From Aquilaria yunnanensis (Eukaryota > Streptophyta > Magnoliopsida > Malvales > Thymelaeaceae), in contig CM077595.1 of assembly GCA_039654915.1 (NCBI GenBank), positions 88,143,501-88,207,500 of the forward strand: 64,000 bases of DNA, read 5' to 3'. Position 1 is the first letter of the stretch. Every line of letters starts with the position of its first letter. The position numbers were made by a program, and so were the translations under genes. This document shows, piece after piece, positions 35,394-45,991 of this stretch. The notes under the pieces were generated by a model. It saw only the letters and a list, made by a program, of their open reading frames with translations, was not told the DNA's origin and made no database searches.

Positions 35394-36549
35394 TAGGGGT
35401 CGGGCTTTATTCGGATAGCTTGAGCTTGAGCTTGAGGAAGAGATTTTTGAGTCAAGTATTTTCAAGCTCAAGCCCAAAATTAGGCTCAAGTTATTTTCGA
35501 GCCGAGCTCGAGCCTACACGTATTCGGCCATTTAGGCCCTCGAGCTTAATAGGCCCGATATTAAGTTTATTGGGCCTTATCATTACAGTGCCCCTTGGAC
35601 CCTGTTAGGCTTGTCCCATGCTTCCCAAGTTCCCAGCCCACTCCCCTAGTCCCTTTCCCCTTAGTCCCTCTCCCTCCCTGTCCTTTGTCCAGTTGTCCTT
35701 CGGTTCGGCCTTCATTTCGCCCTACTCCTAGTCGCCCTCTAGAATCAGACCACTCGAATCCTCGTCGGAGCACTACACTGTCCATGCCCCAGCCATAATC
35801 TGCTGTTTGACGGCCCTAGGCAGAAAGAATTAGCCGGTGTCGCGGTCTCTTCTCGTCCAGAACTCTTACGCTACAAGTTTGCAACACACCAAAATCCTCT
35901 CGTCTATCACGTTGTAGTCTGCGACGCACCAGCAGGACGCACAATTAGTTGCTGTTGAACAAACAGAGCTCTCTGATGTCTACCCCAGCATCCTCCGAGT
36001 CTTGGACTCCAACCTCATCCCCTCCGCCACCGCTAACGACTCGAAGGTCTCCAAGTTTGTGAACTTTCGTTTCTGTATTCACTTATTTAGCTTCGATGTT
36101 TGTGTTGATTGGGTACCAGGATATTACGTTGGCTGATCTCTCTCCCACGCACCCGATAAGGCTGCTGCAACTTAAATCGTACTTCCAGCTTGTCTTGAGG
36201 AAGATGATGGCACATTTGTAAGATTTGTGAAATCAGGGTAAAGCTGAAAAGAAAAATTAGAAAGTTTAGGATATGATCTGTCATTTTCCCTTCTCTCACT
36301 ATCTCTGTAGAACATTACAGATTCATTCCTTATCTTTTATCTAAATTATAATTCTAAGACTAAAGATTTGCATGTGTCATTCGAGCCTAACAAGCCCTCG
36401 GGCTTAGCTCAAGCCTATCTCGAGCCGAGCTCGAGCTTGAAAATTTAGGCTCGAGCAATTCGAGCTCGAGCTCAGGTAGTGCCGAATATCAAAGGGGCCG
36501 AGCTCAAGCCTAGTGGGCTCAGGCTCGGGCTAGCCCATTTTCACCCCTA
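35394..36549. mobile_element. hAT-type element carrying 14-3-3 gene fragments
   Basis: Begins TAGGGGTCGGGC and ends GCCCATTTTCACCCCTA. Perfect 8-bp duplication CTCTAGAA at 35386-35393 and 36550-36557. Subterminal regions are full of CTCGAGC/GAGCTC repeats, as in related plant hAT elements. No transposase. The middle contains plus-strand coding fragments of a 14-3-3 protein, annotated separately, and pyrimidine-rich filler at 35610-35760. Confidence 0.85.
35957..36163 (+). pseudogene. captured 14-3-3 gene fragments inside a hAT element
   Basis: 35957-36053 reads EQTELSDVYPSILRVLDSNL, then IPSATANDSKV, matching the helix 4 region of plant 14-3-3 proteins (usually ICDGILRVLDSNLIPSA). After a short intron-like stretch ending TACCAG, 36120-36163 reads DITLADLSPTHPIRL, the start of the 14-3-3 exon that normally reads [20 protein letters not shown]. 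The sequence between them in a real gene (KVFYLKMKGDYHRYL) is missing. Genomic rather than cDNA origin is suggested by the retained acceptor before DITLAD. Too short and broken to encode a phosphopeptide-binding protein. Confidence 0.8.
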
Positions 36550-36770
36550 CTCTAGAATGTTGTTCATTCAACCTTTGTTATTTCATTTACAATTGCTACA
36601 AATTCCAAATTGAATAACACATACAAATATCAAAGCAAACAATGAATTAAATCAAAGTGCAAATTCTAAATCAAATCTAAGCAAAAAAACAAGAATCAGA
36701 ACTATGAATTTGATTAAAGCAAAAACAAAAAATATGCATTAGATCCAAAAACCAAAGATACCATAGTGAA

Positions 36771-37126
36771 CGGTAAACTCAACCGGTCGTCCTTAAACTA
36801 TATTCAATATTGCTAATTCATCCCTAAATTATCAAATGTTACTTAATCATCCCTAAACTATATCCAGTATTATTTCATCGTTTTGCCGTCCATCACAACC
36901 ATTAAGGATGAATAGAAAAAAGATGTGGTTATTGATGTGACATGAAAAAATGATGTGGCTGCTGATGTGGCATTACTTTTCTATTCATCTTTAACGGCAA
37001 GACAGACGGCAATACGATTAAGTGATACTGGATATAGTTTAGAGATGAATAAGTAACATTTGATAGTTTAAGGATGAATTAGCAATAATGGATATAGTTT
37101 AGGGATGACCAGTGGAATTTACTCCC
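36771..37126. mobile_element. Mutator-type MITE with about 100-bp inverted ends
   Basis: The left end reads CCTTAAACTATATTCAATAT, then TTGCTAATTCATCCCTAAA. The right end on the minus strand repeats this with a few changes. Flanks share TAGTGAA (36763-36769 and 37128-37134), compatible with an imperfect 9-bp duplication. The ends make up most of the element, so it could fold into a hairpin. Confidence 0.7.
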
Positions 37127-37416
37127 TTAGTGAAATTAAAATCCTAAGCAAATTTGAACATAGACAAATGCAACGATCAACTCAAAGCAAAAATCATAAC
37201 AACAAATTTTTATGAATGAAATAACAGAGATGGACAAGATTTAATAATAATGGCAAAAGCACAAAGATGACTACCGTGGTGAGAATAGCAAGGAAGAGGA
37301 AAAGATGATGACAAAGCTTGTGATGAAGCTAGAGAAGTAAAACAAACAAAATCTGATGACAACAAGAGAACCTTGAGGAAAAGGAGGAGGAGACAATGAC
37401 GAAGCTGGAGACACAC

Positions 37417-40400
37417 TGTTAACACCCAATTTCGTCCGACCTTTTAGACATTAAAAAAAATATACATATATTATTTTAAGGGTATTTTTATTCTAAATAT
37501 GTGTGTATAAAAAAAATTGATTAAATTAATTAAAAACTAAAAATTAAAATATTATTAGTTAATTTTTATTAAAAAAAAAAAAAGGTGGCTCTCGAGAGGC
37601 TTCGGGAGGCTTCTCCCTTCTTCTTTTTCTAGTTAAAAGAGAAGCCTCTGGGCTCCAGCGAGAGGGGAGAGCCGTCCATCTCTCTCTCTTCTCCCTCCAC
37701 CTGCTCCTTTCTCTATTCTTCTTCCCTTTCTACTTAAACAACTCTTCTCCTCTCTCTTCTCCACTCCAACCTCTCCCCCAGCTACTGCCGACGCCTTCCC
37801 TTCTCCCTCCGTCGCCTCGCTCCCCTTTCTCCCTCCTCCGATGCTCACATCGCCTCTCCCTCTCTACCTCCGGTCACCGTCTCGCCCACCAGCCTCCCTT
37901 TTGCCGTTCCCGCCTCCGTAGCGCCAGCTCCTCCCACGCTCGCATAGCCTCTCCCTCTCTACCTCCAGTCACCATCTCGCCAGCTCGCCTCTGCCTCGCC
38001 TCCCTTTTTTTTCTCCTCCTCCTACTCCGGCCTCCCCCCCTCTTTCCTTTCTCCCTCGGCCATCAGCCGCCGCGTAGGACACTCGCTCGCCTGCCGTCGA
38101 GCTCCCGCCAGCTCGTGTCGTCCCCTGCTGCTCGCCAGCCGCCGCCTCCCAGACCACCGTCGGCTCCATCGCCAGCACCCCTAGCCTTCATCGCCATCAT
38201 CCCCAGTTGCTTGTCGTTCACGACCGCCGCGATGCCGGAAGAAAGAAACAGAGCTTGAAAACGAAAAACAGACGCGTTTTCATTTTGACCAGGTCAAAAC
38301 TTATTTTTTTTTTTTTTTGGGTAAAATTCTTATTTAGCCCTTAGTTATTTTTATTTTATCCATCCAAGTCACTAATTTTATTTTCTGTGCAGATTGAGCA
38401 TGGATAGCAAGTTTTTGTTTATATTTATTGTTTGTCTTTCCTTTGTTTGTCCTTTAGTTTGTTTCGGCCCGTCCATTAATCGAAATTACTTTTATAGTTT
38501 TAACGCCCGACTGGAGTGTTATCAGCATTGATAAAAATAAATAATATCTCTCCTTATAAACTTGAGTGATTCAGAATAATAAAATAAATAAATAATTATA
38601 TTGCTGTGAAACATACATACTTGTGTAGTAATATGGACCATCTACACGCCTACGCTCCTGTCTATGGACTGATATGCGAGCTAGATTACAACGAGGTAAA
38701 AAGGGTACAAGTGTCTCAACCCGTGAGTTTGCTGTTAGTTCTATTGATCCGTGGACTTTGAAATTGCACCATAAATCATGTGTTTTGTTGCTGGACAAAC
38801 CATTTTTTATGGTAATATCCCTATGAGTCTAGCTTATACAGAATTTTTTTATAGGATTGGATTTCGAGCTGTGGTTGAATTTATATGCGTTTTTACTAAA
38901 CTCCATTGAATATGGAATAGGCATCAGTAGGCTTGTCTTCGTTGCTTGTTATAAAATCTATGATAAATTGTATGCTCTGTATCTAGGGATGTTATTTCTT
39001 GTGCTAATAGCCATTTGTGTCTAGTCTATTTCTACTTTTATAAAAATGCAAATTGGATTTTTATTTTATTTTATATAATCGTTGAAGTGGAGACTAGTTT
39101 GTCTCACAATTGGTTCTTTAAGTTTAACAGGAGTCCTTGATTTTAAAATTTATAGTAAGTTGTGTGTTGCATGTTTGAATTTTGGTGAATTTAATAAATG
39201 TTCATATGGATCTCTAGTGTCAGTACCGATTCATGGACTTCCATTTGCACTTATAAATGATTTTATCTAATTTCTGGAGCGAAGAGTACTTATCTGTAAT
39301 TCTACCTGAGGTCTTGTCTGATGGGCTAACTTGCATATTTTTTTTTTCTTATAATTTATGTGCTGTCAACCACAAGTTGATATTGCATTTGTGAATTTAT
39401 GTATGTGCCTAAGATATGTATATATATAGTTTTATATAATGGTTTGGATAACTCAATGTTTTTTTATATAAATTTGTGAATGAAGATAGGTCAATTTGAA
39501 ATTCTGGGCAGCAGATATACAACTGGAAGGTTTATCTCCCACTTCAGTTCTGATACTATGGTTTTACTGGAGTAATGTATATATTGTAGATCTACTTATG
39601 CTTTTTGATATAGTCTGCTAATCCTATTTTTTGAATGCTTAGTATTGACACCCAATTAATCAGCTCCTTTTGGGTATAACTTCATCTTAGTTATCCAACT
39701 TTCTATTTTGTTCCTATGAGCCACTAACTATTTCTCTTTGGTTGCAGATCAGTCCCTGTCAGCAGATTTATTTCTTTGTTCTCTTTTTGTTTTCTTTCTT
39801 TCTTTGATTATTTAACCATGTATTAGATTTAATCGTTAAATTCACTTAAATATGTAATTTAGGATATTTATTTATTTATTTTCTAGAATGGTTAAATTTT
39901 AATTCTTGTAATGTATTTAATCTGTATCAAATTATTGGTTAAACAATATTTAAATTTTTGGAAAATCCGTCCTAAGATGGATTATTTGTTCCATATTCGG
40001 GTGGTCCGATAGGATCTATGGTTTGGAAATATAAAAATTTCAAGTAAATTAAATTAACTTCCATATCCGGATGATCCGTCAGGATCTACGGTTTGGAAAA
40101 TATTAACTTTTTAAAAATTAAATAAATAAAAAGGTAAAAATCCATATTTACAATATGGATTAATTTATTTAAAATTTCACCAAATTCCGTGTCCAAATGA
40201 CTCGGCAGAGTCCATGGTTCGGAATCAAATCTTCCGTGTCCAAATGACTCGGCAGAGTCCATGGTTCGGAAGTATCAAATTTTATATAAATTAATTTAAA
40301 AATCCACATCTGATTAATTCAGTTAAAATTTCTAGTTTGAAAATTAACTGAATATTTTCTAAAAGCAAAGCAAAACAAAATTAAAATCAACTAAGGTGCC

Positions 40401-40536
40401 AATTTTGGGCGCTATAACAAAGTTGTTTTAGCGTAACCGTACTCCCGATCCCCGAACTCTCGCAGACCAATTTTAAGGTGTCCAATCGACCTAGGTAAAC
40501 AGATTGGTGGCGACTCCCGAAAACCCGACGTTGCCA
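37417..40536 (+). mobile_element. 3.1 kb solo LTR, Ty3-type (Tat/Ogre-like)
   Basis: Starts TGTTAACACCCAATTTCG, ends GTTGCCA, and is flanked by CACAC on both sides (37412-37416 and 40537-40541), the 5-bp duplication of LTR retroelements. The flanks are continuous with each other. The GGTGGCGACTCC motif near its end and the great length resemble long-LTR Ty3 lineages. No second LTR or coding region is present, so recombination between LTRs has probably removed the body. A pyrimidine-rich block (37640-38240) produces long spurious minus-strand frames. Near the 3' end (39970-40290) a unit of about 55 bases (TCCATGGTTCGGA-type) is repeated four times. Confidence 0.75.
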
Positions 40537-41105
40537 CACACACGAATATACCAGATTTGATAACAACGATGAAAGAACAATGAGGAAATGAGATGATGAT
40601 GAAGCTGGAGAAGCAAAAATGAACTAGATATGATAATAATGGTAAGACAACAGTGATTCTGTTACTGGCACAACTACCAATTTTGTGATAGAAAGGAGAA
40701 AGAGCAATGATAATCGATTTCACAATAGAAATGACAGGGCAAATGGAAAAAATCATAAGCAAACCCAGACTAATGATGTAAGGTCTACACTAAGTGTAAG
40801 CTATCCTTAGAGATGAGAATGGGGAGTGTCAATAGTTTCGATGCTTGTTTTTACAAGCTTCATGTCTAGCTATTTTGTACTCCATCATTTCCAATTTTAT
40901 TATCTCCATTTTTTTAGCAGTTATAATATTATTGTGCCATTTCTTATAATGAAAATATGTTCCTAATTATGCCATACTTTTTTTTAATTTAGTGCAATAA
41001 CTTATCAAAAAATGTTAAAAAAAATACTAAAAGACAAAAAAATTTATTAAATTTTATGCCTATAAAAATAGAACAATAATAATGAAACCATCAGAGCATT
41101 TAAAA

Positions 41106-42205
41106 TTGGCCTAAATCCCTATTGCTACTCTGAACTATTGTGATTATAACAATTTAGACCTTGTACTATGAACCGTATCAATTTAAATCATAAACTTTGA
41201 GAAATCAATCAGTTTAGTCATTTGACTCAGTTATGCAGTCACGTGGGAGCACGTGAGAGAGATGCTGTGAGACATTTAACTTCATCGACACCACCCCACC
41301 TACTCCCCCTCATCTTCTTCCTCTCCGCCACTCAAATCTACCACTGACATCATAAGACCATCGATGACACAACATGACACCCTTTCCTTCCCTTACCATT
41401 GCTATGCCTTCCTCATCCATTTGCCCTCGAACCTCTCACTCTCTGGCGTCTGGCTGCCCCACCTTCATAAACACTGGTTCCAATTGAGTATGTCGCCAAC
41501 TCATTTTTTTTCTTGCTAAGACTTGCCATCCTTTGTCATTCTCTCCCTTAATCTCATCAAAGTCTTCAATATTTCCTCTTTAATTAACTTTACCATTGAA
41601 CCACTGCAAAATTTATATCCAGCGGCATCCTAATCAATTGCTTTGCCTCCACCACAATCACTACAATTTCCACTTTCTTTGCCATTGTCTATTTAGATCA
41701 AAAGCTATGGAATCATCGATGAGAATGAGACAACCGGAATGGGCATCCCTTCTAACATATCCATGGTTAAGCTCAAATCCCTTACAATTTATCATGCCAA
41801 TCTCACAAGGAATCCTACTACTTAGCTTTACAGCTACTTTGCCTAATGATGTTGCATCTGGCTGATCACAACACTTAGTTGGGGTGGAACATAAAAGGGA
41901 TTATTGGGGTTGCTTTTGTGCTTGATTGATCGAGAGTTGAGGCATACGTTGGCTTTTAACATCGGGCTAGCAAAGGGAAGAGAGAGCAAAGGAAGAAAAA
42001 GAATGGGATCCGAGGGCTGTTCCATTAAATGAGTGATGGCGTCCATCACACGTGAGCACACATGAGCTTATCTATGAGTTGAAGGACTAAAGTGACTGAT
42101 TTTGCAAAGTTCAGGGTTCGAGTTAATGCAATTCATAGTTCAGGATCCAAACTGTCCAAGTCGCCACAGTTTAGAAGAACAATAGGCATTTAGGCCTTCA
42201 GAAAT
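41106..42205. mobile_element. Mutator-type element with about 150-bp inverted ends
   Basis: The left end has GGCCTAAATCCCTATTGCTA, then CTGAACTATTGTG, and later GCACGTGAGAG. The right end on the minus strand has GGCCTAAATGCCTATTGTTC, then CTAAACTGTGGCG and GCTCACGTGTG. The interior (41280-41860) is pyrimidine-rich with short frames and no recognisable protein. No clean target duplication was seen. Confidence 0.6.
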
Positions 42206-42327
42206 TGCTTAAAAGTTTGTACAAGATAATTATTTCATTAAAACCTACTTCATTTTCTAACAAAAAAAATTAAAAAAGATGTGCAGCAAATCATATAAGT
42301 GAATGCGTCTTTCATAAATATATAGGG

Positions 42328-42829
42328 TTAATTAAAATTTGCCCCTAAAGTTTAGGTGAAATTATATTTTTCTCCTTCTGTAATATAAACTTAAGATTGT
42401 ATGTGGGATAACTACATTTTAACCGTTTTGAGGTTTATATATATAGGATAATTACAATTAGCTCCCTAAGGATTAGGTAAAATTACAGTCCGATAATAAT
42501 TTCTGAAATCTTAATTTAGACTGTACGGTATTCATCTTTAAGTAATTTCAATCGATATGGTATATTTTTACATTTAATGGACATTTAAAATTATCTATTT
42601 TTTATTTTTGTAAATGAAAAATATTATTATTTTAAATGTCAATTAACTGTAAAAAAAAATCATATATATTGAAATTACTTGAAGATAAGCACCATACAAC
42701 CTAAATTAAGATTTCAGAAGTTGCTATCGGATAGTACTAAAAAGGCAGGGACAAAGTGTATATTTCTGAAATAGAATGGACAAAATATAATTTCACCTAA
42801 ACCTTAGTGGATAAATTATAATTATTTCA
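42328..42829. mobile_element. Mutator-type MITE, possibly two nested ends
   Basis: GTTTAGGTGAAATTATATTT at about 42350 recurs inverted near the right end. An inner inverted pair (TTTCTGAAATCTTAATTTAG at about 42503 and its mirror near 42700) forms a long hairpin. A second left-type end at 42446 suggests either nesting or an internal duplication. Confidence 0.55.
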
Positions 42830-44032
42830 TATATATGAACCTAAAAATAAATAAATAAATAAATAAAGAAGGTGCCACAAACTATTTTAAGATGACTCCC
42901 CAATCTTTATCTCATGAGCAGTGAGCCAAAGAAAATTTATGAAAAATTTTGAAAAGATTTTCAGAGAGGATATCAAGTATAAATGAAAAAAAAAAAAGAG
43001 AAATCCTCACATAGTACACAAATAAATGTTTAATTAGGGCTTCATCACATGGTACAATATAAATGCATTATTCAAACTTCTTTTTTATTTTTATGGTATT
43101 CAAATTAAGTATATTAATGGATATTCACTCCAACAGATATCCCCCTATATCCTATCTTTTGAATAGCTTTTTTTTTTTTTACAGTTAAATAGATGTGAAG
43201 GAGATGTGGATTTTTTTTTTCATACTCGCTGGATATGGATAAGATACGAGTTTAAGCCTACCCGTCCCGTATTTTACCCCCCCCCCCCCCACACATATAT
43301 ACACATATAGAGTATGCTAAATTATCTACAGTGGTGTGATTTTCCTTCTTGTGTGTTGTGGTTTGTTAAATATTGTTTCAGAATGAGCTTTGTATGATTA
43401 AATACATATTCTAAAAAGTCATCAAACAATACATTTGCCGCTCATCCCTTCTTATTATGAAAAAAAAGTTGCTCAATATGGGATTGAAGTTTGAATGTGG
43501 TGCTGTGTGGTTACAACCTGCTTTTACTAGATTTTGCTTTCTATTTGAAGTGAAATATTCAAGTGCCAACATCTACATGGCGATGATGGATATAAGTTTG
43601 GCTTGGTTACCTAAAATTGTATCTTTTACATGTATTATTTCTTCTTGTGAAGCCTCACGCATGAAATTTTTTTATTTAGGTATAGATATCTTTGTTGCAC
43701 TATAAGTATCTCCTATTATTAATATTGTTTTTCTCTCATATCATTTTAATATTTTTTATTATGGTAATCTAGTATAAAATTACTGTTTTCTAATATGTAA
43801 CTGGTTAATGGGTTTTACCCGATTCTATCCACTTTAAAATGAATATAATATAAATATTAAAATTATAAATTTGATGAATAGTGAATATAATACAGATTGA
43901 GTATCCAATATAATAAATACAATGAGGGTTTAGCACTATTCTATTTACACCATATCTTGTCACCAACAGCTCTTCTGAAAAGTAAGGGATCCGAAATCCA
44001 TCTCATAAAGCTTCATTTAAACGCTCCTCAAT
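42830..44032. other. AT-rich intergenic sequence
   Basis: No supported gene. It includes a homopolymer C run at about 43277-43290 followed by ACACATATATAC repeats. The 82-residue frame at 43457-43705 shows no family resemblance. Confidence 0.5.
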
Positions 44033-44040
44033 GTCATGAG

Positions 44041-45052
44041 TAGGGCTGTTATCGAACCGAGCAGTTATCGAACTATTCGAATTCGAGCTCGAAATTAGAC
44101 TTAACGAACCGAGCTTTACGAACTTCGAATACGAGCTCGAGCCATTTTTATTATTCGAATCTCTTATCGAATCGAACTCGAATATGTTAGTATTCGATTC
44201 GATAGGTTTTCGAACCTATCGAACCTATATAATAATATAAATATTAATAATATATTATTAATAATTTAAAGGATTTAAAACAATAAACCTAATAATAAGA
44301 AATAACAAATAACAAATAACAAATCGAATCTCGATTTGCCCCTCTTATCCTCTGCCCAAAATGTTGTTCCGAGTTCCGACGACCGCAAGCTCATCAGCTG
44401 AAGCTGCCGGCAGAATTGGTCCTCCTGCGGTTGCTCAATCACGTCTGTCCCCGGGAACGGCGAAGCGGACGTCACAGTCGCAGTAGAACCGTTGATAAAA
44501 GCATCGATTTCAGGGAATTGGCTCGCCGGAGTGGCGGATCAGATCGCCTCGTTAAGCCGTCCCGCCGACCATACCACGCCGACAGGGGACTCTGACTTGG
44601 AATCGAATTCATGGTTCGGCAGAATTTGGCACTCTGACTTAGATCGCTGACCAGATCGCCGACCAGATCGCCGACAGGGGAGCACACAGCCTCGACTCGC
44701 CGACAGAAATAACAATTTTGCCTTGAGAGCGCCGAGGAAGCCCTCCGCCTCGCACCCGCTGGCTGGAGCACACCGCCTCGAACGAGAAGGGTTCAATTAT
44801 ACTCTGGAATCTGGATACCTTTGGTTGCTGAAAGAGTAGGACTGAAAAGAGCAGTAAGAATATTGTTGCTGAAACAATATGATCGAACGTTCGAATGTTC
44901 GAATCGAGCCTGAACACTATACCGAGCCGAACTCGAGCACCATTTTCTCGAGCTCGTCGAGCCCGAGCCCGAACTCGAACATCTACCAAACTTAAACGAG
45001 CCGAGCTTGAGCCTGAGGCGTTCGGGCTCGGCTCGGTTCGATAACAGCCCTA
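44041..45052. mobile_element. hAT-type non-autonomous element with GC-rich cargo
   Basis: Terminal inverted repeat of 22 perfect bases starting TAGGGCTGTTATCGAACC. Perfect 8-bp duplication GTCATGAG at 44033-44040 and 45053-45060. Subterminal TTCGAACTCGAG-type repeats follow. The middle (44330-44790) is clearly GC-richer and on the minus strand gives a protein-like frame (EIDAFINGSTATVTSASPFP, then GTDVIEQPQEDQFCRQLQ). This may be a captured gene piece; I cannot name it. No transposase. Confidence 0.85.
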
Positions 45053-45296
45053 GTCATGAGCTAAATAAAATTGATCACACCTTCCAAAGACAAATGTCGC
45101 GAAGATTCCAGATTTCAACTATAAAACAATTAAAGAAATCATCAACGTGGCACACAAACAATTTTCTCTAATTCAAATGACTCTTCATATAAACAACAGC
45201 TTATTTTCTTTAGGAAAAAAAAAAGCAATTAGTTGCAAGAACCCCAAATCCATCGCTTATAAAAATACCCCATGGAATTCTCGAAAGGTAAATTTT

Positions 45297-45760
45297 ATAC
45301 GGAGTTTTTAATTTTTTAATTTTTAATTTCATTTAGTCTTCAACCTATTAATTGTTTTTTTTCCTAAATCTTTTGAAAACATTCTATTTTTTTCCTATTA
45401 GATGAAAGCCTTTAATTTTAATTTTAAGTAACTGGTTGACTTTTACTTTTAAAATTTTAATTTAAATATTATAGTAACTATTTTTTAAAAATTTAGATAA
45501 TACTATAATTTTTCAACAATTGATGAATAATTTAAGTCATTAATTTTATTTGTAAGTCAACTTGTGTGTATAACATGATTTACACCTACAGTTATTTGAC
45601 AAATTCTGTCTGGCTTAGCGGTTTCCATTCAATGTGGAGCTAATATTAAACATTTTAAAAATGCTTAAACTAAATTAAATATTTTAAGAAAATTTTAAAT
45701 TAAAAGAGAATATTAATAGGTTGATGATGAAAATAAAACAAGAATTAAAGGTTATACTCT
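45297..45760. mobile_element. probable MITE upstream of the TBL gene
   Basis: TCTTCAACCTATTAATTG near 45340 is mirrored by a related sequence near 45715 (TCATCAACCTATTAATA read on the minus strand), within inverted AT-rich ends. Boundaries are approximate and no target duplication was seen. It ends about 230 bases before the TBL start codon. Confidence 0.45.
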
Positions 45761-45790
45761 AGCGTCTGAAATTTAGCCCAACTTGTGAGC

Positions 45791-45792
<2 letters not shown>

Positions 45793-45827
<35 letters not shown>

Positions 45828-45834
45828 CATTACG
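45793..45834. repeat. (GA)n microsatellite in the TBL promoter or leader
   Basis: About 21 uninterrupted AG/GA units, 158 bases upstream of the TBL start codon. GA repeats in plant 5' regions are known binding sites for BBR/BPC proteins. A regulatory role here is inference. Confidence 0.8.
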
Positions 45835-45991
45835 CTCACCTAAATGGTTTAAAACCACTCTCCAAGAACACTAATCTCTATTTTCATTATCCTCAACTCA
45901 ACCCATCCCATTGGTTGCTTAAAACGTAAAAAAGCCAGCCCCACAGCTGAGCTCTGTTTCAGTTTCTTTGCTCTGTGACTGAGACCCAGAA

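Noticed and set aside
37633..38178. Gly/Glu/Arg-rich minus-strand frames
   Set aside because: Artefacts of the CT-rich block in the solo LTR.
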